NCBI GenBank assembly: GCA_947303695.1
Contig: CAMYYX010000096.1
Span: 1-6,533 of the forward strand
DNA: 6,533 nt
Source of the DNA: an uncultured Prevotellaceae bacterium
Lineage (GTDB): Bacteria; Bacteroidota; Bacteroidia; Bacteroidales; Bacteroidaceae
Reading direction: 5' to 3'
Shown one piece after another: positions 1 to 5,703 of this stretch. The position numbers were made by a program, and so were the translations under genes. Each line of letters opens with the position of its first letter. Position 1 is the first letter of the stretch. The notes beneath the pieces are model-generated. The model was not told the DNA's origin. It ran no database searches and saw only the letters and a list, made by a program, of their open reading frames with translations.

Positions 1-53
1 AGAATACATGCCTGTCACGCATGGGGTCACGAGTTCGAGTCTCGTACGCACCG
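1..53 (+). tRNA. tRNA-Asp (anticodon GUC), 5' end cut off by the window edge
   Basis: The 3' two thirds of a tRNA that decodes GAC/GAU. The anticodon stem is CATGC (7-11) with GCATG (19-23), closing the 7-base loop CTGTCAC with anticodon GTC at 14-16. A 5-base variable loop (24-28) follows. The T stem is ACGAG (29-33) with CTCGT (41-45) around loop TTCGAGT. The 3' acceptor strand ACGCACC is 46-52 and the discriminator base is G53, as expected for tRNA-Asp. No CCA is encoded after it (the next bases are CAG), so CCA would be added after transcription. The D arm and the 5' acceptor strand lie outside the window. Confidence 0.95.
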
Positions 54-56
54 CAG

Positions 57-82
57 AAAGAGGAAGAAATTCCTCTTTTTTT
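57..82 (+). terminator. Rho-independent terminator of the tRNA gene
   Basis: A perfect 9-bp stem, AAAGAGGAA (57-65) with TTCCTCTTT (70-78), closes a GAAA tetraloop (66-69). It runs into a T tract (76-82) that overlaps the 3' arm. It starts 3 bases after the tRNA discriminator base, so it ends the tRNA transcript. Confidence 0.9.
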
Positions 83-270
83 GTTATTGTTTTTTTTGAA
101 GATTTGAAACAATTCACTTTTTACGAAAATAGAGTAGGAAGTGTTGATGAAATGTATAATTTTGTCAATATTTTTCGGTTTTCGTTACATTTGGGGACTA
201 TTTGTAAAAAAATTACGACTTAAATCAGATTTTTTTGTGAATAAATGTAAATGATTTGGAGTTTTTTATC

Positions 271-278
271 TATCTTTG
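271..278 (+). promoter_or_regulatory. Bacteroidota-type -7 promoter element for ugd
   Basis: TATCTTTG matches the TAnnTTTG -7 consensus of the primary sigma factor in Bacteroidota. Transcription would start near 283-286, giving a leader of roughly 115 bases before the ugd ATG. A TTTG lies at 255-258, but the gap to the -7 box is only 12 bases instead of the usual 19-21. The -33 element is therefore weak or absent, which may mean modest or activator-dependent transcription. No other good match to the consensus was seen in front of ugd. Confidence 0.6.
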
Positions 279-304
279 TACGTTTAAAAATGAGGATTAT
301 GTGT

Positions 305-380
305 GGAGAATGACAAAACAACTAGTTAAGGGTTTGAGAAATTCATCCAAAGCTATAAAAGATAGGGTGTCATTTCTTCC
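305..380 (+). promoter_or_regulatory. Possible long-range leader hairpin in front of ugd
   Basis: AATGACA (309-315) is the exact complement of TGTCATT (368-374). The pairing can continue outward between GGAG (305-308) and CTTCC (376-380) with one or two bulges. The stem would enclose about 52 bases and bury the ATG at 310 of the small leader frame. No T tract follows, so it is not a terminator. The pairing was found by eye and has not been folded computationally. Confidence 0.25.
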
Positions 381-393
381 TAATATAAAATAG
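310..393 (+). CDS. Possible 27-residue basic leader peptide upstream of ugd
   Basis: A short frame starts at ATG 310 and stops at TAG 391-393, only 6 bases before the ugd ATG. The peptide begins MTKQLVKGLR and ends FLPNIK. It has seven Lys/Arg and a single acidic residue, and no signal peptide or transmembrane segment. Its start overlaps, as ATGA, the stop of an even shorter frame (ATG 290, TGA 311-313, seven residues, MRIMCGE). GGAG at 305-308 is too close to serve this ATG as a normal ribosome-binding site. I do not recognise the peptide. The arrangement fits a translated leader coupled to ugd, but a frame this short can easily arise by chance and no homology supports it. Confidence 0.25.
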   Translation: MTKQLVKGLRNSSKAIKDRVSFLPNIK

Positions 394-399
394 GTGCAT

Positions 400-1731
400 A
401 TGAAAATAGCAGTAGCTGGAACAGGATATGTGGGTTTATCGATAGCTACCCTTTTGGCACAACACAACGAAGTTGTGGCTGTGGATGTATTGCCCGACAA
501 AGTTGAAAAAATCAACAAGAAAATTTCTCCTATCCAGGACGAATATATCGAAAAGTATTTTGCTGAGAAAGAGTTGAACTTGCGTGCAACGCTCGATGGG
601 GCTGCTGCCTATAAGGATGCAGACTTTGTCGTGATAGCTGCACCAACGAACTATGACCCAGTGAAGAACTATTTCGATACATCACATGTGGAGGAAGTGA
701 TTGATCTGGTGTTGAGCGTGAATCCAGATGCAGTGATGGTAATCAAGAGTACCATTCCTGTGGGATATTCGCGTAGTCTTTATGTGAAATATGCACTCCA
801 ATTCCTTTATAAACCAGAACTGAAAGGTAAGAAGTTCAACCTGCTGTTCTCGCCAGAATTCCTGCGCGAGTCGAAAGCGTTGTACGACAACCTGTATCCC
901 AGTCGCATCATCGTGGGCTATCCTAAGCTGATTAACATCGATGACAAGAACTTCACAGAAGAGAATGCCGCCATCACAGCCATCGGAAACCCAGATGCAG
1001 AGAAATTCGCACATCAGTTTGCTGCTTTACTGCAGGAGGGAGCGCTGAAAGAGAACATCGATACGTTGTTCATGGGAATGAAGGAAGCAGAGGCTGTGAA
1101 GTTGTTTGCAAACACATATCTGGCTCTGCGTGTGAGCTACTTCAACGAACTCGACACGTATGCCGAGGTGAAAGGTCTGGATACGAAGGCCATCATCAGC
1201 GGGGTAGGGCTTGATCCGAGAATCGGTACTCACTACAATAACCCTAGTTTTGGCTATGGAGGCTATTGTCTGCCAAAGGATACGAAGCAGTTGCTGGCCA
1301 ACTATCAGGATGTGCCACAAGACATGATGACTGCTATCGTGCAGAGCAACCGTACACGCAAGGATTATATCGCTGATGCCGTCTTAAGGAAAGCGGGGTA
1401 CTACAGCTATTCAGGTGATTGCCAATGGAATTCGGAGAAGGAGAGAAATTGTGTGATTGGTGTATTCCGTCTAACGATGAAGTCAAATTCCGACAACTTC
1501 CGCCAGAGTGCCATTCAAGGCATCATGAAGCGCATCAAAGCAAAGGGTGCAGAGGTGATTGTTTACGAACCAACGCTGAACGACGGCGATAGTTTCTTCG
1601 GATCGTTGGTGGTGAACGACCTCAAAACTTTCAAGGAAAGATCGCAAGCCATCATTGCAAACCGTTATGATACGTGTCTGGATGATGTAAAAGATAAGGT
1701 GTATACACGCGACATCTTTAGGAGAGACTAA
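400..1731 (+). CDS. ugd: UDP-glucose 6-dehydrogenase
   Basis: A cytoplasmic enzyme that oxidises UDP-glucose twice with NAD+ to UDP-glucuronate, a precursor for capsule and other surface polysaccharides. The 443-residue product begins MKIAVAGTGYVG, whose GTGYVG (7-12) is the NAD-binding Rossmann loop. The active site is complete: Thr118 in KSTIP, Glu153 in SPEFLRE, Lys234 and Asn238 in KLFANTY, and Cys290 and Asp294 in GYGGYCLPKD. Cys290 is the expected catalytic nucleophile. The central helical dimerisation region spans about 210-305 and the UDP-binding domain about 320-440. It closely resembles E. coli Ugd as I recall that sequence, but is about 55 residues longer, with extra segments near 130-148, 175-198 and 331-350. 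ATG 400 is preferred over the in-frame GTG at 394, because it places the Rossmann strand at the N-terminus as in homologues and because GTG 394 abuts the TAG of the upstream small frame. It has its own promoter element and terminator. Confidence 0.97.
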   Translation: MKIAVAGTGYVGLSIATLLAQHNEVVAVDVLPDKVEKINKKISPIQDEYIEKYFAEKELNLRATLDGAAAYKDADFVVIAAPTNYDPVKNYFDTSHVEEVIDLVLSVNPDAVMVIKSTIPVGYSRSLYVKYALQFLYKPELKGKKFNLLFSPEFLRESKALYDNLYPSRIIVGYPKLINIDDKNFTEENAAITAIGNPDAEKFAHQFAALLQEGALKENIDTLFMGMKEAEAVKLFANTYLALRVSYFNELDTYAEVKGLDTKAIISGVGLDPRIGTHYNNPSFGYGGYCLPKDTKQLLANYQDVPQDMMTAIVQSNRTRKDYIADAVLRKAGYYSYSGDCQWNSEKERNCVIGVFRLTMKSNSDNFRQSAIQGIMKRIKAKGAEVIVYEPTLNDGDSFFGSLVVNDLKTFKERSQAIIANRYDTCLDDVKDKVYTRDIFRRD

Positions 1732-1735
1732 TTTT

Positions 1736-1769
1736 ACCCCCCCCTACAGGTGTCTGTAGGTGGGTTTTT
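1736..1769 (+). terminator. Rho-independent terminator after ugd
   Basis: CTACAG (1744-1749) pairs with CTGTAG (1754-1759) around a GTGT loop. The stem extends through C1743:G1760, a C-U mismatch, and three further C:G pairs (1739-1741 with 1762-1764), and is followed by TTTTT (1765-1769). It begins 5 bases after the ugd stop. The 5' arm contains an uninterrupted run of eight C (1737-1744). It separates ugd from the next gene, although I could not find a clear promoter in the 46 bases between the hairpin and that gene's start. Confidence 0.85.
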
Positions 1770-1815
1770 GATGTAAAAAGAACTGATTAAAGAACAGAAA
1801 AATTTAAGACAATAT

Positions 1816-3768
1816 ATGGGGATTATTCAAAGAGTGACAACGTGGTACTTCTCTAAGAACGCGCTACCTTATTGGTGTGTTTTGCTGCTCGATTGTGCGA
1901 TTATCGTGTTTTCCGGAATGCTCGGCACTTATTTCGTACAAGGCGGAACGCCGTTACAAGGTGACGGATTCTGGCGTCATTTATTAGCAATAACATGCGC
2001 TTTGCCCTTCTTCATTATAGGCATGAGGGTATTCCGTACATACTCTGGTGTGCTTCGTTACTCATCGTTTGTCGATTTGGCACGTGTGGCAGGTGCGGTT
2101 GCAATTGGTTTGGTATGTAGCTTAATTCTTGATCTATTACTTCCTAAAGGTCTCTTGCCAGACCTCCGTATCAAGAGTATGTTGATTTCTAGTGCGATTG
2201 CTTTGATTCTGATGTGGGCTGAACGTATTATTGTAAAGAGTGTATTCGTCACCCTCCACAGAATCGACAATGCTCCTCATATTTATATTTATGGTGTACG
2301 TGAAGGTGGTATAGGATTGGCAAAGAGTATCCTGAATGAGAATCAGTCACAGTATTCGATAAAAGGATTTATCAGTGGCGACAACGAGATGGTGGGTAAG
2401 TACCTGCTGGGTATCAAGGTGTATGCAGCAACGTTAGATGTGGTGAAACAGATGGAAGCCGATGCTGTACGTGCAGTTCTTGTCAGCCCGTTGTTGAGCG
2501 AATCGTTCAGGGAACGTCAGGATTTGGTGGACGCAATCACAGATGCAGGTATCCGTATCATGATGATGCCTACAGCACAAAAGTGGGACGGAAAGTCTCA
2601 ACTCAGCTATTCACAGTTGCAGGAGGTGGAGATTGAAGACCTGTTGCCTCGTGACGAGATTTCTGTCGATATGCAGGCCATCGGTGAATTGCTGGCAAAC
2701 CGTGTCATTCTCATCACAGGTGCAGCGGGTAGTATCGGAAGTGAGATGGTACGCCAGATAGCACAGTTCAATCCTAAACATCTTATCCTGATTGATTCAG
2801 CAGAGACGCCTATGCACGATGTGCGTCTTTACATGAAGAATAATTTCCCGGATATTCAGTGCGACACCATCGTGTCAAGCATCACCCATCAGTCGCACAT
2901 GGACTCAATCTTTGCAAAGAACCGTCCTGACTATGTGTTCCACGCAGCGGCTTACAAACATGTGCCAATGATGGAGGACAACCCAAGTGAAGCTGTTTTC
3001 AACAATGTGTTCGGTACACGAGTCATCGCCGATATGGCTGTGAAGTATGGCACAAAGAAGTTCGTGATGATCAGTACGGATAAAGCCGTCAATCCAACGA
3101 ATGTCATGGGTTGCTCGAAGCGTATCTGTGAAATCTATTGTCAGGCACTCAACAATGCAATCGTTGAAGGTAAGGTTGAGGGTGTGACACAGTTCGTCAC
3201 TACTCGCTTCGGAAATGTACTTGGTAGCAACGGAAGTGTCATTCCTCTCTTCAGAGAGCAGATCAAGAAAGGCGGTCCTGTTACTGTAACCCATCCTGAT
3301 ATCATCCGATTCTTCATGCTGATTCCTGAGGCTTGTAAGCTGGTGCTTGAGGCTGGTACAATGGGAAAAGGTGGTGAGATATTCGTGTTCGACATGGGTA
3401 AGCCTGTACGTATTGCCGACTTGGCGAAGCGTATGATTAAGTTGAGTGGTGCTAAAAACGTTGAAGTACAGTTCACAGGTCTGCGTGACGGAGAAAAGCT
3501 CTATGAAGAGGTATTGAACGATGCAGAAACCACCAAACCTACTGTTCACAAGAAAATTATGGTGGCATCTGTTCGCGAATATGCCTACGAAGAGGCGTTG
3601 GCCAACGAAACACGACTCTACGAAGTCAGCAGAAAATATGACGATATGGAGACGGTGAGAATCATGAAGGAAATTGTGCCTGAGTTCAAGAGCCGTCAGT
3701 CAAAGTATGAAGTTCTTGATGTGGAATCTGCTGAGAAAGAGGAGAAAGAGAAATCGAAAGAGAAATAA
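1816..3768 (+). CDS. Membrane-anchored UDP-GlcNAc 4,6-dehydratase family protein (CapD/WbpM/PglF type)
   Basis: A 650-residue polysaccharide-biosynthesis enzyme. Family members convert UDP-GlcNAc to UDP-4-keto-6-deoxy-GlcNAc, the entry point to 6-deoxy and diamino sugars of capsule, O-antigen or protein glycans. Four hydrophobic segments (about 19-41, 55-73, 87-110, 119-140) anchor it in the inner membrane. A cytoplasmic Rossmann-like CoA_binding_3-type domain covers about 152-255. The catalytic short-chain dehydrogenase domain covers about 296-590. It has the NAD loop TGAAGSIG (301-308), HAAAYKHVP (376-384), the catalytic TDK (421-423), RFGNVLGSNGSV (464-475) and GLRDGEKLYEE (555-565). The usual SDR tyrosine is replaced by Met431 in MGCSK (431-435), with Lys435 kept. 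This is the hallmark of the PglF/WbpM group, where Asp and Lys of TDK do the chemistry. The C-terminal tail (637-650) is almost all Glu, Lys and Ser. The start at ATG 1816 gives the expected N-terminus, without a Shine-Dalgarno sequence. The exact sugar product is inferred from the family. Confidence 0.93.
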   Translation: MGIIQRVTTWYFSKNALPYWCVLLLDCAIIVFSGMLGTYFVQGGTPLQGDGFWRHLLAITCALPFFIIGMRVFRTYSGVLRYSSFVDLARVAGAVAIGLVCSLILDLLLPKGLLPDLRIKSMLISSAIALILMWAERIIVKSVFVTLHRIDNAPHIYIYGVREGGIGLAKSILNENQSQYSIKGFISGDNEMVGKYLLGIKVYAATLDVVKQMEADAVRAVLVSPLLSESFRERQDLVDAITDAGIRIMMMPTAQKWDGKSQLSYSQLQEVEIEDLLPRDEISVDMQAIGELLANRVILITGAAGSIGSEMVRQIAQFNPKHLILIDSAETPMHDVRLYMKNNFPDIQCDTIVSSITHQSHMDSIFAKNRPDYVFHAAAYKHVPMMEDNPSEAVFNNVFGTRVIADMAVKYGTKKFVMISTDKAVNPTNVMGCSKRICEIYCQALNNAIVEGKVEGVTQFVTTRFGNVLGSNGSVIPLFREQIKKGGPVTVTHPDIIRFFMLIPEACKLVLEAGTMGKGGEIFVFDMGKPVRIADLAKRMIKLSGAKNVEVQFTGLRDGEKLYEEVLNDAETTKPTVHKKIMVASVREYAYEEALANETRLYEVSRKYDDMETVRIMKEIVPEFKSRQSKYEVLDVESAEKEEKEKSKEK

Positions 3769-3843
3769 TGGAGAATACTGACTCTCCGTAAAACATACAC
3801 AACAAAATAAAATCATTGAACCTTTAACTTTAAAATTTCAATT

Positions 3844-4662
3844 ATGAGAGTTGTAATTACAAAGAACTACGACGCAATGTCTAAGTGGGCTGCCCACTTC
3901 GTCGCAAAGAAAATCTTGGATGCTAATCCAACAGCTGAGAAACCATTTAAGTTAGGATGTCCTACAGGCTCATCTCCACTGGGTATGTATAAGGAACTGA
4001 TTCGTCTGAACAAAGCAGGTGTGATTTCTTTCAAGAACGTCATCACATTCAACATGGACGAATATGTAGGTCTGCCAGAAGAACATCCAGAGAGCTATCA
4101 CAGCTTTATGTGGAATAACTTCTTCAACCACATTGATATCAAGAAGGAGAATGTACATATCTTGAACGGTAATGCTCCAGATCTCCTCGCAGAGTGTGCT
4201 CACTACGAGCAGATGATTGAGGAAGCTGGTGGTATCGACCTCTTCATGGGTGGTATTGGTCCTGATGGACATATTGCGTTCAACGAGCCAGGTAGTAGCT
4301 TGACCAGCAAGACTCGTGTAAAGACGCTGACTACAAACACACTTCAGGCCAACAGCCGTTTCTTTGATAACGATATCAACAAGGTGCCAAAGCAGGCTCT
4401 GACTGTAGGTGTTGGTACGGTAATGGCTGCAAAGGAAATCCTGATTATGTGTAATGGTCACCAAAAGGCTCGCGCTTTGAAGCACGCTATCGAGAACGGT
4501 GTGAACCACATGTGGACCGTAAGTATGTTGCAGATGCACCAGCACGGAAACATCGTTTGTGATGAAGAATGCTGCTGCGACCTCAACGTATCAACTTATC
4601 AGTACTTCACTGACAAGCAACGTATCGAAGGACTCGTAGAACATTACATCGATATGTTCTAA
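3844..4662 (+). CDS. nagB: Glucosamine-6-phosphate deaminase
   Basis: A cytoplasmic enzyme converting glucosamine-6-phosphate and water to fructose-6-phosphate and ammonia. It links amino-sugar catabolism to glycolysis and drains the precursor pool of UDP-GlcNAc. The 272 residues match E. coli NagB (266) almost without gaps. The phosphate-binding loop is PTGSSP (40-45). The catalytic residues fall at the same numbers as in E. coli: Asp72 in NMDEYVGL, and Asp141, His143 and Glu148 in GPDGHIAFNEPG. Residues matching the E. coli GlcNAc-6-P allosteric site (Arg158, Lys160, Tyr254) are present, as is the thiol pair Cys118/Cys239. An unusual Cys triplet (243-245) sits nearby. It starts 75 bases after the dehydratase stop, and the gap holds only a 5-bp hairpin without a T tract. 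It could be read through from upstream or have a weak promoter of its own (TAACTTTA at 3825-3832). The sequence before the ATG is A/T-rich with no Shine-Dalgarno sequence, as usual in this phylum. Confidence 0.97.
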   Translation: MRVVITKNYDAMSKWAAHFVAKKILDANPTAEKPFKLGCPTGSSPLGMYKELIRLNKAGVISFKNVITFNMDEYVGLPEEHPESYHSFMWNNFFNHIDIKKENVHILNGNAPDLLAECAHYEQMIEEAGGIDLFMGGIGPDGHIAFNEPGSSLTSKTRVKTLTTNTLQANSRFFDNDINKVPKQALTVGVGTVMAAKEILIMCNGHQKARALKHAIENGVNHMWTVSMLQMHQHGNIVCDEECCCDLNVSTYQYFTDKQRIEGLVEHYIDMF

Positions 4663-4686
4663 TCATCAATTTGTTGTAATACCATT

Positions 4687-5694
4687 TTGAAACATATAAT
4701 TTTATTCATATTATTTTGCATTACAGGAGTTTTATCGGCACAAGATAGCGTGTCGATAAAACTTCCTTTATTTCAATACATGCAGAAGAAAAACATCCTG
4801 AACCATTTGGATGTTTCTGCAACCGTGGGGTCGACTGGATTGGGTTTCGATTTTGCGATGCCGATAGGTGAGTATGTTCAGATTCGAACGGGTGCTGCAT
4901 TCTTCCCGCATATCAAGCTGAAGATGACCTATGGATTGGAGATGACGGGCGACAACACGGAGACAGAAGGCACCACCAGTTTTGAGAAGGCTGCTCGTGT
5001 ACTGAAAGAGACCACAGGTCGTGAGGTGAAAAACGAGGTGTCGATGTGGGCTATGCCCAAATACAACAATTTCAAGTTCCTGGTCGATGTCTTCCCTTTC
5101 AAAGATAAGCGTTGGCATCTTACTGCAGGATTCTATATTGGTAACACCAACTTTGCTACAGCTTACAACCGTACGGAGGACATGTCAAACCTTCTGAGCG
5201 TGAATCTATATAACCATATCGTTGACCGAATCAATGAGGGTGGAGATATCTTCACTTGGGAAGGCGAGGCCGTTCAGATTCCTGAGCCGTTAGTGGCATC
5301 TGTGAAACGTAACGGCTATATCGGTGTTCCTTTCGGTGTCTTAAAAAATGACGTGGAAAAGGACGGACAGGTCATCTATCATAAAGGAGAGACCTACTAT
5401 GTGATGCCTGGAAAGGATAATATGATTCACACGGAGGGTTATATCAATAAATTCAAACCATACATCGGTTTCGGTTATGGTGGCCATCTGTTTAAGGGTA
5501 GCGACACGATGATTTCGTTCGATGCCGGTATGATGTTCTGGGGTGGCAGTCCGAAACTGGTGACGCACGACGGAGTGGACCTCGTGCACGATCTGCCTAA
5601 AATCCGCGGTCAGGTAGGTAGCACTGTTGAGTTTGTCAAAGCCTTCACGGTGTTCCCTGTCATCAACCTCCGTCTGACACAGCGCATATTCTAA
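4687..5694 (+). CDS. Secreted, probable outer-membrane beta-barrel protein of unknown function
   Basis: A 335-residue exported protein that I do not recognise by name. The TTG start at 4687 is chosen because it yields a textbook signal peptide: Lys2, a hydrophobic core IILFILFCITGV, and LSA-Q with likely signal peptidase I cleavage after Ala18. The first in-frame ATG (residue 32) would lose it. There is no lipobox cysteine. The mature part has alternating hydrophobic and polar stretches rich in Gly and aromatics, such as 42-57, 64-80, 145-152, 257-269 and 275-287. It ends in a final strand NLRLTQRIF with a C-terminal Phe, typical of outer-membrane barrels. A polar insertion (about 86-118) could be a loop. 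DSV (20-22) just after the cleavage site and DTM (273-275) fit the Bacteroides D(S/T)hydrophobic O-glycosylation motif. It lies 24 bases after nagB and 9 bases before the nucleotidyltransferase gene, which suggests co-transcription. The barrel fold is inferred, not shown. Confidence 0.75.
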   Translation: MKHIILFILFCITGVLSAQDSVSIKLPLFQYMQKKNILNHLDVSATVGSTGLGFDFAMPIGEYVQIRTGAAFFPHIKLKMTYGLEMTGDNTETEGTTSFEKAARVLKETTGREVKNEVSMWAMPKYNNFKFLVDVFPFKDKRWHLTAGFYIGNTNFATAYNRTEDMSNLLSVNLYNHIVDRINEGGDIFTWEGEAVQIPEPLVASVKRNGYIGVPFGVLKNDVEKDGQVIYHKGETYYVMPGKDNMIHTEGYINKFKPYIGFGYGGHLFKGSDTMISFDAGMMFWGGSPKLVTHDGVDLVHDLPKIRGQVGSTVEFVKAFTVFPVINLRLTQRIF

Positions 5695-5703
5695 ATTCAA
5701 ACG

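Larger units (their letters stand above)
83..399. other. AT-rich intergenic region between tRNA-Asp and ugd
   Basis: About 317 bases without a confident gene. From 83 to about 254 it is very AT-rich, with T runs at 91-98 and 230-236, and I see no recognisable gene, RNA or repeat. The reading frame that crosses 8-223 runs through the tRNA and its terminator and is not a gene. From 255 on it holds a -7 promoter element (271-278) and a leader of about 115 bases carrying two very short reading frames and a possible hairpin, listed separately. Confidence 0.7.

Noticed and set aside
8..223. A 71-codon plus-strand frame at the left edge
   Set aside because: It runs through the tRNA-Asp body and its terminator into AT-rich spacer, so it cannot be a real gene.
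1737..1744. A run of eight C as a possible phase-variation tract
   Set aside because: It lies in the 5' arm of the ugd terminator, outside any coding frame or promoter spacer. Length change would at most alter terminator strength.
2905..3549. A 214-codon minus-strand frame inside the dehydratase gene, with another at 3141-3476
   Set aside because: They are antisense to the conserved catalytic domain, and their translations are rich in His, Thr and Cys without any family signature. They are codon shadows.
3770..3787. Hairpin GGAGA/TCTCC after the dehydratase stop
   Set aside because: It has only 5 bp with an 8-base loop and no following T tract, too weak to call an intrinsic terminator.
3825..3832. 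TAACTTTA as a -7 element for nagB
   Set aside because: The last base deviates from TAnnTTTG, there is no TTTG at -33 spacing, and the implied start site would lie within a few bases of the ATG.
3970..4545. A 191-codon minus-strand frame inside nagB
   Set aside because: It is antisense to a gene with complete active-site motifs and shows no motif of its own.
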